Assembly: GCA_016199985.1 (NCBI GenBank)
Contig: JACQFQ010000059.1
Location: 1-64,000 of the forward strand
Direction: 5' to 3'
Length of the DNA: 64,000 bases
DNA from: Verrucomicrobiota bacterium
Lineage (GTDB): Bacteria > Verrucomicrobiota > Verrucomicrobiia > Limisphaerales > UBA11320
The translations under genes and the position numbers were made by a program. The notes below the pieces were generated by a model, which made no database searches, was not told where the DNA came from, and worked only from the letters and a program-made list of their open reading frames with translations. Below are positions 49,515-58,759 of the stretch, piece after piece (the stretch's first letter is position 1; every line of letters starts with the position of its first letter).

Positions 49515-50969
49515 ATGCCATCAACACCTCGACCCGGCCTCGACCCGGCGCTTCTCGACGAGTTTCGTCGGATCGTGGGCGACGCTTATGTCATCGCCGG
49601 AAGGCAGGAGCTGCTCGTCTACGAGTGCGGCGCCTATACGCTGGAGCGCAACCTTCCGCATGTGGTGGTGCTTCCGGCCAGCACCGAGGAGGTCGCCGCT
49701 GTGGCGCGTGTTTGCGCCCGAGAAGGGCTGCCGATCATTCCTCGCGGCGCGGGAACCAGCCTGAGCGGAACCGTCCTGGCCGTCGAAGGAGGGGTGATGA
49801 TCGCTCTCACCCGGATGACGCGATTGGTTTCGATCGATGTTCGCAACCGTCGCGCCCTCGTCGAAGCCGGGTGCGTCAACGCTTGGGTCACGCAGGCCGT
49901 CAAAGGCCACGGTCTGCTCTACGCCCCGGATCCCTCCAGCCAGACGGCGTGCACCATCGGCGGCAACGTGGGCACGAACTCCGGCGGGCCGCACACATTG
50001 AAGTACGGCGTTACCACCCACCATGTCCTGGGATACGAGCTCGTGCTCCCCAGCGGCGAGGTGACCTGGCTGGGCACGACCTGGGAAGGCGGCGAGGATG
50101 TGGACGGGCTCGATCTTCGCGGAGCCGCGATCGGAACCGAGGGCATGTTCGGGATCGTCACCCGGGTTTTGGTTCGCCTGATTCGCGCGCCGCAGGCTTA
50201 CAAGACGCTGCTCGGCGTTTTCGAAACCGTGGAGGACGCCAGCCAGGCGGTGAGCGACATCATTCGCGCGGGGATTGTTCCGGCGGCGCTTGAGATGATG
50301 GACCAGCTCATCACCCAAGCGGTCGAGCAGGCCTACAAGTTCGGATTCCCCATGGACGCCGGCGCGGTGCTGATCGTGGAACTGGACGGCTTGGCTCCGG
50401 GGCTGGAGCGGCAGGCGCAATCGGTGACGGAGATCTGCCGGCGACGCCGGGCGCGCGAGGTGCGGCTGGCCCAGACCGAACAGCAACGGGCCGAACTTTG
50501 GAAGAGCCGCAAACGCGCGTTCGGCGCCATCGGACGGCTCAGCCCGAACTTTATCACGCAGGACGGCGTCGTGCCCCGCAGCAAGCTGACGGAGATGATG
50601 CGCTTCATCGAGGAATGCAGCCGCCGGCACGGCCTCCGGATCCCCAATGTGTTTCACGCCGGCGATGGGAATTTGCATCCCCTCGTCCTGTACGATGAAC
50701 GCGATCCGGAGCAAGTGAGGAAGGCGCTGCTGATCAGCGATGAGATCCTGACGCAATGCATCGCTCTCGGCGGGAGCGTGACGGGCGAGCATGGCATCGG
50801 GACGGAGAAAATGGATTTCATGGCGAAGCAGTTCTCGAAGGACGACCTGGAAGCCATGAAACAGTTGCGCGCCGTGTTCGATCCGCAGACAAGATGCAAT
50901 CCGCACAAGATGTTTCCCGGATCGAAGAAGTGCGGCGACTTCCACCCCAAGAAGCAGGCGGCGGCATGA
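49515..50969 (+). CDS. glcD: Glycolate oxidase subunit GlcD (FAD-linked)
   Basis: A 484-residue FAD-linked oxidase subunit that oxidises glycolate to glyoxylate. The FAD-binding domain 4 motif (IIPRGAGTSLSGTVLAVEGGV), the segment CTIGGNVGTNSGGPHTLKYGVT and the C-terminal FHAGDGNLHPL and GEHGIGTEK are diagnostic. I chose the ATG at 49515, because the upstream frame is not homologous. It is the first gene of glcDEF, and glcE overlaps it by 4 bases. Confidence 0.93.
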   Translation: MPSTPRPGLDPALLDEFRRIVGDAYVIAGRQELLVYECGAYTLERNLPHVVVLPASTEEVAAVARVCAREGLPIIPRGAGTSLSGTVLAVEGGVMIALTRMTRLVSIDVRNRRALVEAGCVNAWVTQAVKGHGLLYAPDPSSQTACTIGGNVGTNSGGPHTLKYGVTTHHVLGYELVLPSGEVTWLGTTWEGGEDVDGLDLRGAAIGTEGMFGIVTRVLVRLIRAPQAYKTLLGVFETVEDASQAVSDIIRAGIVPAALEMMDQLITQAVEQAYKFGFPMDAGAVLIVELDGLAPGLERQAQSVTEICRRRRAREVRLAQTEQQRAELWKSRKRAFGAIGRLSPNFITQDGVVPRSKLTEMMRFIEECSRRHGLRIPNVFHAGDGNLHPLVLYDERDPEQVRKALLISDEILTQCIALGGSVTGEHGIGTEKMDFMAKQFSKDDLEAMKQLRAVFDPQTRCNPHKMFPGSKKCGDFHPKKQAAA

Positions 50970-51916
50970 TCGCCTTCCGTCCCGCCACAATCCAGGGGAT
51001 GGGCGAGCGCATGCGATCGGCCCACAGCGCGGGGCAGCCCGTCGGCTTGCTCGACCTGAGCCGGCTCGATCGCGTCATCCAGCATGTGCCCGAGGACATG
51101 ACGGTTCGGGTCGAGGCGGGCGTTTCCTTCGGCGCCCTTCAACGAACCCTCGCCGCCCACGGACAATGGATTCCCGTGGATCCGTTCGACGCCGACCGGC
51201 TGACGGTCGAGGAAATGCTCGCGAACGATGTCAGCGGTCCGCGTCGGTGCGGATTTGGCCCGGCGCGGGACCATGTCATCGGAATGCAGGTGGTGGTGGG
51301 CGACGGACGGCTCATCAAGTCGGGCGGCCAGGTTGTCAAGAATGTCGCGGGATACGACTTGATGAAGCTATTCATCGGGGCCCGCCGCAGCCTGGGGATC
51401 ATCGTTGAAGCGAGCTTCAAACTCCTTCCCCTTCCTGAGATCGAATCGATCTTCTCGGCCGAGACCTCCAGCGTCGATGAGGCGAGCGCGTTGCTGGAGG
51501 CTGTCCATGCCTCCGCCCTCACGCCCATCATCCTCGACGCGCACGGCGCCGGAAGAGACAAGGGCCCGACCTTGGTTGTCGGCATCGCGGGGAGTCGCGA
51601 GGACACGGCGTGGCAGACCGATGAGCTGCGCCGGTTGGGTCCGTTCCTGGCGAGCGACCTTCGATATGAATCCGAGTTCTGGTCCACGGTCTCGCGGGAT
51701 CGCCTCGCGCGAGTGTCGGTGCGGCCCTCCGAGACGATGGACGCGATTCGCCAAACGGCCGGCGTTCGATATGTTGCCCGCGCGGGAAACGGGATGATCT
51801 ATTTCGAAGGCGGCCAGCCTCGCGCGAAAACCACGGACCCTGTCTTGGCGGCGTTGTCAGCCCGCGTCAAGCAGACCTACGACCCGCGTGGAATCCTTCC
51901 CGCATTGCCCGCATGA
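50966..51916 (+). CDS. glcE: Glycolate oxidase subunit GlcE (FAD-binding)
   Basis: A 316-residue FAD-binding subunit of glycolate oxidase. Its N-terminal FAD domain is shorter than GlcD's (MTVRVEAGVSFGALQRTLAAHGQWIP, GDGRLIKSGGQVVKNVAGYDL). The start is the ATG at 50966 (ATGA overlap with glcD), and glcF follows with another ATGA overlap, so all three are translationally coupled. Confidence 0.92.
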   Translation: MIAFRPATIQGMGERMRSAHSAGQPVGLLDLSRLDRVIQHVPEDMTVRVEAGVSFGALQRTLAAHGQWIPVDPFDADRLTVEEMLANDVSGPRRCGFGPARDHVIGMQVVVGDGRLIKSGGQVVKNVAGYDLMKLFIGARRSLGIIVEASFKLLPLPEIESIFSAETSSVDEASALLEAVHASALTPIILDAHGAGRDKGPTLVVGIAGSREDTAWQTDELRRLGPFLASDLRYESEFWSTVSRDRLARVSVRPSETMDAIRQTAGVRYVARAGNGMIYFEGGQPRAKTTDPVLAALSARVKQTYDPRGILPALPA

Positions 51917-53277
51917 GCGCGTCCCCCTCGAACGAGTCGGCTGTCGGTCCCGCGCCCGAGCGGTTTCTCGATGAAAGGAAATCGATGAGCTGCATCCACT
52001 GCGGCCTCTGCCTGTCGTCGTGCCCCACCTATCTGGAAACAGGCAACGAGAACGATTCTCCTCGCGGACGCATCTATCTCATGAGGGCCTTGCAGGAGGG
52101 CCGACTTGAGCTGGGGGCCGCGCCGGTGCGGCATATCGATCTCTGCCTGGGGTGTCGCGCGTGCGAAGCCGCCTGTCCGAGCGGAGTTCCCTACGGCGAG
52201 TTGCTGGAGCACGCCCGCGATCACATCGAGAAGCATCACTCGCGGCCCTGGTTCCAACGTTTCCTCCGGCGCGTGGCGATTGAGCGGATCTTCCCTTACC
52301 CCCAACGGATGCGCTGGGCCTTGCTGCCCGCCCGCCTGGTGAAAGCGCTGGGAATGGACGCGGTCTGCCCGGCATGGATTCGCGACGCCCTGGCGCTCAT
52401 TCCCGAATCGCCGAGTTCCATCCCCATTCCCGCTGTCGTGAACCCCGAGGGGACGCGGAGAGTGGGATTCATCAGCGGATGCGTGATGTCGGTGATGTTC
52501 GGCGAGACGCATCGGAATAGCCTCGAGTTGCTCGCTCGCGCCGGTTTTCAGGTCGCGACCCCTTCCGACCAAGTCTGCTGCGGCGCCTTGCACGCTCACT
52601 CCGGCCGATTGGATCAGGCCAGAGCCTTTGCGCGTCGCAATATTGAAGTCTTTGAGAAGGCGGGCGTGGAGATGATCGTGATCAACGCCGCGGGCTGCGG
52701 GTCCACGCTTAAGGAATATGGCCAACTGCTGGCGGAGGACCCGATGTGGCGGGATCGCGCGACCGCTTTTTCCTCCAAGGTGAGAGACTTGAGCGAAATC
52801 CTCGCTGAGCGCGAGTGGGCGACGCCTACGCCTTGCGCGTCGGACGCCCCGATCGTGACTTTCCATGACGCGTGTCACTTGGCGCATGCGCAACGGATCA
52901 CGCAGCCGCCGCGAAAGATGGTGAAGGCCGCGGCGGGAGAACGGTATGTGGAGATGCCGGAGTCGGATGTCTGCTGCGGAAGCGCAGGCAGCTACAATCT
53001 TACGGAGCCGGAGATGGCGGCTCGTCTGCGGAAGCGAAAGATTGAGAACATTCTCAAGTCCGGAGCGCAAATCGTTGTCACGAGCAACCCCGGTTGCCTG
53101 CTGCAGATTCAAGCAGGGCTTCGAGCGGAGGGCGCGGACCACGTACGGGCTTTGCATATCGCCGATTTCCTCGTTTCCGACAGGGCGGGATGGCGAGCGA
53201 ACGCATCGACGGCGACGGCGGGCGACAGCCCCGACACGGGGGTCAAGCGCGCTTCGGGCGAGTCTCGCGCCAGGTGA
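51913..53277 (+). CDS. glcF: Glycolate oxidase iron-sulfur subunit GlcF
   Basis: A 454-residue iron-sulfur subunit. Two [4Fe-4S] ferredoxin-type motifs are C27/C30/C33/C37 (CIHCGLCLSSCP) and C78/C81/C84/C88 (CLGCRACEAACP). Two CCG domains (CCGALHAHSGR and CCGSAGSYN) follow. It passes electrons from GlcDE to the membrane. Its 3' end overlaps the convergent flippase gene by 35 bases. Confidence 0.93.
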   Translation: MSASPSNESAVGPAPERFLDERKSMSCIHCGLCLSSCPTYLETGNENDSPRGRIYLMRALQEGRLELGAAPVRHIDLCLGCRACEAACPSGVPYGELLEHARDHIEKHHSRPWFQRFLRRVAIERIFPYPQRMRWALLPARLVKALGMDAVCPAWIRDALALIPESPSSIPIPAVVNPEGTRRVGFISGCVMSVMFGETHRNSLELLARAGFQVATPSDQVCCGALHAHSGRLDQARAFARRNIEVFEKAGVEMIVINAAGCGSTLKEYGQLLAEDPMWRDRATAFSSKVRDLSEILAEREWATPTPCASDAPIVTFHDACHLAHAQRITQPPRKMVKAAAGERYVEMPESDVCCGSAGSYNLTEPEMAARLRKRKIENILKSGAQIVVTSNPGCLLQIQAGLRAEGADHVRALHIADFLVSDRAGWRANASTATAGDSPDTGVKRASGESRAR

Positions 53278-54514
53278 AGAAAACCAGCAGAACGAGCACT
53301 GCCAGCGAGTGCCATCCCAGTGTTTGAATCACGCTGCGCCGCGAAGGATGCCAGTAGTGAAGCGTGATGGAGTAGGACAGAGGGACGAGGAGCATCCAGG
53401 GCACGACGGCGTACCGTTCTCGCGCGAGCAGATTGTTGATCAACAACGAGGCGATCGCGAGAGGGAGAAATCGCCAGGCGAACAGCGGAACGAGTTGCGC
53501 CGCCCCCATGTCCGAGGCATTGGGGAAGAGGATGCCGAGCAGGAATTCCGGGAAGAGCGTACACGCCAGCGCCGCGCAGCAGCCCACGGCCGTTGTGATG
53601 CCCAGAGCTTGGCCCAAAACGGGGGTCTCCTCCGATCGCGCGGCGCTTCGGGCGATGCTGGGGAACATTGCCAGCGACACCGGCGCGACCAGGAAGATCA
53701 CCGCCTTGCCCAGGGTTCGCGCGGCGGCGTAGGGAGCGCTTCCCTCCGCGAAGTAGCGCTGCACAACAAGGATGTCCGCCGTGAACATGTAGGTGATCAC
53801 GCCGACGCCCGCCGTCAGCGGAATGAAGTGCTTCAGGAATTTCCAGATCTCGAACGGAGCGGGAGCCGCGCTCCAGTCGCGGCGCGTGAGGAACGTCACC
53901 ACCAGGAAACTGAGCAGCGCTCCGAGACCCAGTCCTCCGATGGCGCCGGTGGCGTTGGGGAGGATAAAGCCCGTCACGAGCGTGACGGCTACTAATATGC
54001 CCACATCGCCCGACACCTTCGCGATCGCGTAGCCCTTGAAATTCTGCCGGCCCTGGATGACTCCGAAAAACGCGGGTGTCAGCAGCAGCAGCCAGCCATA
54101 GCCCCATCCGATCCACAGCTTCGCCGGATCGCCAACCTTGAAGGTTTTTCCGATGCTCGGCTGGAACGCGAGCATCAGCGCCGCGACCCCGAGCCAATAG
54201 ACGGCCAGCCAGCGCATCTGTCCCCGCAAGGCCCCGGAAACCGGCGACGGGTCGACCTCTGGGGCATGCTTCGCGGCGAGTTGCGCAAAGGCGGTTTGCA
54301 CTCCCATGACGGGAATCGTGAATTGCGTGAGCGTGTCGCGGAGCGCGGTCAGCGTGGTGTAATCGTCGAGCGCGTTCTTTTGAAGAAAATGCCAGGTCGC
54401 GATGTTGGTCAGCATCGTGAAAACGCCGCCGCCAACGCTGGCGCAGAGCATGAGCAGGCTGTCTTGAAAAAACCTCAGCCGCGGATGGCTCCACAACGCT
54501 TTCAACCCGCTCAA
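53243..54514 (-). CDS. Polysaccharide/lipid flippase-like membrane protein
   Basis: A 423-residue polytopic membrane protein with about 12 hydrophobic helices and the general layout of Wzx/MurJ-type (MOP superfamily) flippases. Segments such as FRNF-free HFIPLTAGVGVITYMFTADILVV and FPEFLLGILFPN are family-like, but the exact substrate cannot be inferred. It overlaps the M20 gene by 4 bases (ATGA) and is convergent with glcF. Confidence 0.8.
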   Translation of the reverse strand: MSGLKALWSHPRLRFFQDSLLMLCASVGGGVFTMLTNIATWHFLQKNALDDYTTLTALRDTLTQFTIPVMGVQTAFAQLAAKHAPEVDPSPVSGALRGQMRWLAVYWLGVAALMLAFQPSIGKTFKVGDPAKLWIGWGYGWLLLLTPAFFGVIQGRQNFKGYAIAKVSGDVGILVAVTLVTGFILPNATGAIGGLGLGALLSFLVVTFLTRRDWSAAPAPFEIWKFLKHFIPLTAGVGVITYMFTADILVVQRYFAEGSAPYAAARTLGKAVIFLVAPVSLAMFPSIARSAARSEETPVLGQALGITTAVGCCAALACTLFPEFLLGILFPNASDMGAAQLVPLFAWRFLPLAIASLLINNLLARERYAVVPWMLLVPLSYSITLHYWHPSRRSVIQTLGWHSLAVLVLLVFFTWRETRPKRA

Positions 54515-55644
54515 GCCAGGCCTCCGAGAAACCGTGTGAGGAGGGCGGTCGCGCGCTCGACTTCATCCACGGAGACCCATTCGTCGATGGTGTGGGCCTG
54601 CGCGATGTCGCCGGGGCCGAAGACGACGCTCGGGATGCCGCCGTCGGCCAGCACGCCGGCGTCGCTGAAGAAGTTCACGCCCGCGGGGACTTTCTGTCGC
54701 GCGACGGCGAGGAGCGCCTGCACCCACGGGAGGTTCGCGGGGGTTTCCAGGGGACGCGAGGGCACTCCCTTCCAATCGCGGACCACCGCCTGGCATCCGT
54801 GCTGGCGCAGCGTTGCCTTCAGCCCCCGCACGACCGCGGCGTCGGATTCGTGGGGAAGCGTCCGACGATCGACGCGGATCTCGCAGAAGTTGGGAACGAT
54901 GTTGGGTTGCCGTCCGCCGGAGATGGTGCCGATGTTCAGGGTTGCCGATCCGAGCAGCGGATGCCGCTCGCGCTTCAGCTGGGCGGCGTAAGGCCCTTCG
55001 AGCGTCTGGATCACGCGCGACATGTGGGTGATGGCGTTCGATCCGCGGTGCGGCTCGCTCCCGTGCGCGGCCTTGCCCCGGGTTTGGATGGCGAGCCACA
55101 GATCTCCCTTGTGCGCGGTGACGACCCGCAGTCGCGTCGGCTCGCCGACAATCGCGAAGTCGGCGCGGAATTCCGATCGGACCAGCGCGCGCGAGCCCGA
55201 CTGGCCGCTCTCCTCGTCTATAAGTCCCGCCAGGACGATCTCTGTTTCGTTCGGGCGCGAAGGCATTCGCGAGACATTCACCATGGCTTGGAACATGGAG
55301 GCCACAGAGGCTTTGGTGTCGCAGCTGCCGCGTCCGTAGAGACGGCCCGAGCGGATCCGGGGCTCGAGCTGGCTGAGGTCATGGAGCGTGACGGTGTCGA
55401 AGTGGGGCGCGAGCACGATCCGTCTCTTTGCGCGGCCCCTGGGCGCCAGCCTGATAAGCAGATTGGAGCGATGGGGCAGCACCGGCTGGAACTCCGCGTC
55501 GAGCTTTGCCTTGCGCGCGCAGCTCCGGAGATGCTCCGCGACCCGCTCCTCGCCCGACAAGGGATCGGCGGCTGGGGTGAAGGCGGGGTTGACGCTGGGC
55601 AGCGCCACCAGGTCACGAAGCAATTTCAGCACAGGGGTCATCAT
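54511..55644 (-). CDS. M20-family deacylase/peptidase (ArgE/DapE-like)
   Basis: A 377-residue zinc hydrolase of the M20 family (ArgE, DapE, CPG2). Metal-binding segments are LAPHFDTV, GRGSCDTKASVASM, GLIDEESGQSG, VGEPT and AHTIDEWV near the C-terminus. The dimerisation domain (KGDLWLAIQTRGKAAHGSEPHRG) is normal. The substrate cannot be told from sequence. It is coupled to the flippase gene by a 4-base overlap. Confidence 0.9.
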   Translation of the reverse strand: MMTPVLKLLRDLVALPSVNPAFTPAADPLSGEERVAEHLRSCARKAKLDAEFQPVLPHRSNLLIRLAPRGRAKRRIVLAPHFDTVTLHDLSQLEPRIRSGRLYGRGSCDTKASVASMFQAMVNVSRMPSRPNETEIVLAGLIDEESGQSGSRALVRSEFRADFAIVGEPTRLRVVTAHKGDLWLAIQTRGKAAHGSEPHRGSNAITHMSRVIQTLEGPYAAQLKRERHPLLGSATLNIGTISGGRQPNIVPNFCEIRVDRRTLPHESDAAVVRGLKATLRQHGCQAVVRDWKGVPSRPLETPANLPWVQALLAVARQKVPAGVNFFSDAGVLADGGIPSVVFGPGDIAQAHTIDEWVSVDEVERATALLTRFLGGLA

Positions 55645-55711
55645 TCAAGACTCGTCCTCAGTCCGAGGGCCGGAGGGTAGGGGAGTCGATCTGGAGGGGG
55701 GAAGCCCGAAG

Positions 55712-56662
55712 TCAACGGGGCGTCCGCGACGGAGCGTTCCACCATTCCCGGAGGACCGCCAGATCCGACCTCATCGCCTTGGTCAACAAAGCGGCCGTCT
55801 TGGGCTGCGACCCCTGCCAGGGGTACTCGATGTGGAAGGAGATGGGCTTGGAATATTTCAACTGCCGAAGCATCGGCCAGAACCCGGACGCGCCGACCTC
55901 CCCCTGTCCGAAAGGCACAAATTCCGCGCCGCGCTTCCAGTCTTTCACATAGGCCACCGCGAACCGCGAGCGCAGCGTGTCGAACTCTGCGCGCCAATTC
56001 TCCCCGAGCTCGTGGATCGCGTGGCCGATGTCGAAGGCGATCGCGACGTCCCGCGGGTCAAAGGCGCGCGCGATTTCAAAATAGTCCCGCAGCCGGGCGC
56101 CCACGAGATCCTTCCCCGCGTGGTTCTGCAGCACGGCGCAGAGCCCCAATTGCCTGTTCATCGCGGCGAGATCCTTCAGCTGCGCCTTGATCTCGCCGAG
56201 CCGGGCCGCCGCGGGCTGGCCTGGTTTGTAGCTCCAGTATCCAAGCCGGTAATGCTTCACCCCGAGCTTCGACGCCGCGCGAAGGATGGACTCGGCGTGG
56301 GGCGTGTCAGCGCTCTGGATGGCGGTGGTCAGGAGCAGGATCTTCAGCCGCCGAGCCGCCAACGCGTGGGCGTATCGGGGCAGATCCTCGGTCGCGCGTT
56401 CGGGCAGCACCTGTCCCGCGGGCCGCACGGGACAGTCAATCCCATCCAGCCCCGCCTCCGCCGTGACCGCGGCGCTCTCCTCGAAGCTCAGGTTCAGCTC
56501 CTGATAAACCTTGCTGAACACTCCGACGGGAGGAAGCGCGCGGGGCGTCTCGGCGAAGACGCGGCGCGATGGATCGGTCGCCAGCGCGGCCGCGACTCCT
56601 GCGCCGAGCGAGGCGCCGAGGAAGCGGCGGCGAGACAGAGAGCAAGAAGGCTCGATGGGCAT
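55712..56662 (-). CDS. Tat-exported sugar isomerase/epimerase-like protein
   Basis: A 316-residue TIM-barrel protein of the AP endonuclease 2/xylose isomerase-like family, often annotated as sugar phosphate isomerase/epimerase. The N-terminal twin-arginine signal SRRRFLGASLGAGVAAALA indicates export through Tat. DGIDCPVRP, AIAFDIGHAIHE and SFHIEYPWQG carry likely metal-binding residues. It stands alone between the M20 gene and an intergenic region. Confidence 0.87.
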   Translation of the reverse strand: MPIEPSCSLSRRRFLGASLGAGVAAALATDPSRRVFAETPRALPPVGVFSKVYQELNLSFEESAAVTAEAGLDGIDCPVRPAGQVLPERATEDLPRYAHALAARRLKILLLTTAIQSADTPHAESILRAASKLGVKHYRLGYWSYKPGQPAAARLGEIKAQLKDLAAMNRQLGLCAVLQNHAGKDLVGARLRDYFEIARAFDPRDVAIAFDIGHAIHELGENWRAEFDTLRSRFAVAYVKDWKRGAEFVPFGQGEVGASGFWPMLRQLKYSKPISFHIEYPWQGSQPKTAALLTKAMRSDLAVLREWWNAPSRTPR

Positions 56663-57248
56663 GACCGGTATTTGCCAGATCCGGGAGGCCGAGGGAAGCT
56701 GGAATCATCGATGGAGGTCCGAGCCGGATCGCCGTCGCGCGGGCCCGCTCCCCGAAGTGGGAATTGAGCGCAGGGTTTACCACGTAGAACGTGGACACAG
56801 AGGCCCTGGGGCGCGGGGCAGGAGGGGAGTGAAACCGCGGATTGCGGATAGCACGGATGGGAAAGCGAAGCGAAGCGACTGCAGGGCCCGACTCGCGCCC
56901 AAACAAAGCCCTAGACACGCTGGCGATGGAGGCATTCCGCGCGAGCGACCCGAGCCATCGACCCTGGGTCTCCTCTGATGAAACAGTTCTTGGCAAAGCC
57001 AAGATCTCTCGTTGACAGGTTTGCGCGACGCGCCTAGTGCTTTGGCCGTTCCGCGTCGAAGAAGAAAAAATCTGCGATCGGAAGAAGGAAGGTAAGGGCG
57101 AGAAGACGCGCTTACCGGTTAAAGCATCGAAAGAAAGAGAAGAGCGAGATGATCGCCCCAATCTCAGTCGATCCAAGGAAGAACGACCAAGGAAGAACGA
57201 CCCCCAGGCCGCAGCCCTCCGCTTTCCTGCCCGCTGGCCCCTGCCTAC
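56663..57248. other. Intergenic region before the RHS tip
   Basis: About 590 bases without a supported gene. It contains the repeat at 56835-56865 (related to the one at 180-213) and a purine-rich stretch (about 57055-57180) that is not coding-like. In frame just before the RHS tip are codons reading LAPAYV, so the tip's upstream region may once have continued as RHS sequence. Confidence 0.45.
56835..56865. repeat. Copy of the ATCCGCG-type repeat, inverted
   Basis: Reads CCGCGGATTGCGGATAGCAC then GGATGGGAAA. It is related to the reverse complement of 180-213. Both are intergenic, so this is a dispersed element. Confidence 0.55.
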
Positions 57249-57926
57249 GTGCAAGGATATTACAATGCCGCTACGGGCAGGTGGCTTTCTAAGGATCCGA
57301 TGGAGGAGGAGGGGGGAGTCAACCTCTATAGCCTGCTGAGCAACGATCCTGTTGACGAACTGGACGTCCTGGGATTTGGTCCTTGCGAGGACAAGTTTAG
57401 AGGCAAGCTAAAGAATATCGCGAATAGCATCGCGAAGTGGAGAGCGAGCGCCAAAGCCCATGAGCGAGAGATCAAAGATCGCCTGGAGGACATCCGCAAG
57501 GATTTGTTGGAGCAGAAACACAAGGGAAGCTGGCCCGGTGCCAAGCCGAGCGAGACTCGGGAAGGACACTGGGAGTTGCTCAATAAGCACAAAGCGTGGA
57601 AGGCCGCTGCTGAAGCAATGGCGCAGGCTGCGATTGAAGAATTCCAAAATGTAATGGCGCAGTACGCCGCATGTAAGGTTGCTGAGAAGTCTCTGAAGGC
57701 TGCGAAATGCCTTAAAAAGTTTATGGGACCGCTTGCCCTCGGATACAAGCTTTACAACGACGGAATAGATGCCGCATTCGACGATGCTCTCTGGCCGGCG
57801 AGCACGCTTTGGGCCGATGGGCCAAGTTCGATGCCAAGCATCGATAGCGGTGACTCCAACGGAGATCAATCCAACCCTCCTCCTCTCAAATTTACTTTTG
57901 GACCCAATGCTAACGCAAGGCCATAG
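57249..57926 (+). CDS. Orphan RHS core tip with unknown C-terminal toxin domain
   Basis: About 225 residues. The first 40 carry the conserved end of RHS repeat proteins (GYYNAATGRWLSKDP and NLYSLLSNDPVDELDVLG), the point where variable toxin domains are joined. The following 180 residues are a helical, charged domain (AKAHEREIKDRLEDIRKDLLEQ) with a hydrophobic patch (LGYKLYNDGIDAAFDDALW) and a Pro/Ser-rich tail. I do not recognise the toxin class. The large RHS beta-shell is missing, so this is an orphan tip, as seen when such modules move by recombination. It overlaps the ankyrin gene by 20 bases. Confidence 0.75.
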   Translation: MQGYYNAATGRWLSKDPMEEEGGVNLYSLLSNDPVDELDVLGFGPCEDKFRGKLKNIANSIAKWRASAKAHEREIKDRLEDIRKDLLEQKHKGSWPGAKPSETREGHWELLNKHKAWKAAAEAMAQAAIEEFQNVMAQYAACKVAEKSLKAAKCLKKFMGPLALGYKLYNDGIDAAFDDALWPASTLWADGPSSMPSIDSGDSNGDQSNPPPLKFTFGPNANARP

Positions 57927-58311
57927 CTTTGATGAAGTTCTGGACTGGCTGAGAACCGACAAGTCTCGGTTTATCCGTGCCATGGTTCCGATTTCGAAGG
58001 TCAATGATTTCAGAGGAATCCACGGGGAGTCCTTTCTTCACTACTGCGCCATAGAGGGGTGGAGCAAGGAAGTTGAGTGCCTGCTTGCGTTAGGCGCGGA
58101 TCCGAATGTTCGTAGTAGATTCGAGTCTACGCCTCTCATGGATGCTGCCCTGGTTGGGCACGAGGAGATTGTGAAACTCTTGATACGGGCGGGTGCGCAA
58201 ATAGATGCGCGCAACCGCGCTGGTGAGACCGCGCTAGATGGGCTATTACTGATGAACCTTTACCCTAACATCAGACTGCTTCTTGCCGGTGATTGCGGTG
58301 CGATCGATTGA
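57907..58311 (+). CDS. Ankyrin-repeat protein, likely immunity protein
   Basis: A 134-residue protein. Three ankyrin-type repeats are visible (ESFLHYCAIEGWSKEVECLL, then STPLMDAALVGHEEIVKLLI and ETALDGLLLMNLYPNIRLLL). The start is the ATG at 57907, inside the end of the RHS tip. Small ankyrin proteins directly behind RHS toxins are often their immunity proteins, a context-based inference here. Confidence 0.75.
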   Translation: MLTQGHSFDEVLDWLRTDKSRFIRAMVPISKVNDFRGIHGESFLHYCAIEGWSKEVECLLALGADPNVRSRFESTPLMDAALVGHEEIVKLLIRAGAQIDARNRAGETALDGLLLMNLYPNIRLLLAGDCGAID

Positions 58312-58542
58312 CGAGCATTGTGTCAACCCTCCAAACCGGTTCAGCAGCAACTCTCATTATGGCGCTGTCGGTAAGATTCAGAGTGTTTTCAGCTTGTTCC
58401 ATGAGCGTGCACCTCTCGCAAATTTGAGAGGGCACTCAAGTTTGCTCAGTTTTTTGCAGGGCTGGCGTCAGCGACGAGACGAAGGCGGTGTAGTAGCCAC
58501 CTCGTTACGGGAGCGGCCGGGGACGCGGTATCACGCTGGGAC
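58312..58542. other. Intergenic region, no gene seen
   Basis: About 230 bases behind the ankyrin gene. No gene or repeat recognised. Confidence 0.4.
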
Positions 58543-58740
58543 ATGAAACCAAGCCTCCTGTCCCCGACGGCCCGCCGCTCCCGAACCACCTCCGCCCAAC
58601 GCCAGCGGCTCCTGGCTGAGTTCGACCGCAGCGGGCTCTCGGCCCCCGCCTTCGCTCGCGAGCATCCGCGTCCCGTGAAGTTCGGCCTTGCGGGTGTTGT
58701 GACACTGAGTAGGTTCGCGGTCGTGGACTTTCGACCTTGA
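58543..58740 (+). pseudogene. Truncated IS66-type TnpA-like fragment
   Basis: The first 41 residues (RSRTTSAQRQRLLAEFDRS, then GLSAPAFAREH) look like the helix-turn-helix start of IS66-family accessory protein TnpA (OrfA). After residue 41 the similarity ends and the frame reads unrelated sequence to 58740. No other IS66 genes (tnpB, tnpC) are present, so this is a remnant. Confidence 0.6.
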
Positions 58741-58747
58741 GGGTCGA
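58731..58747 (+). promoter_or_regulatory. Hairpin next to the ribosome binding site
   Basis: A perfect 6-base stem TCGACC/GGTCGA with a 5-base loop lies a few bases upstream of the AAGG ribosome binding site of the next gene (start 58760). It could affect translation. It is short, so chance is possible. Confidence 0.4.
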
Positions 58748-58759
58748 GGCAAGGATCGC

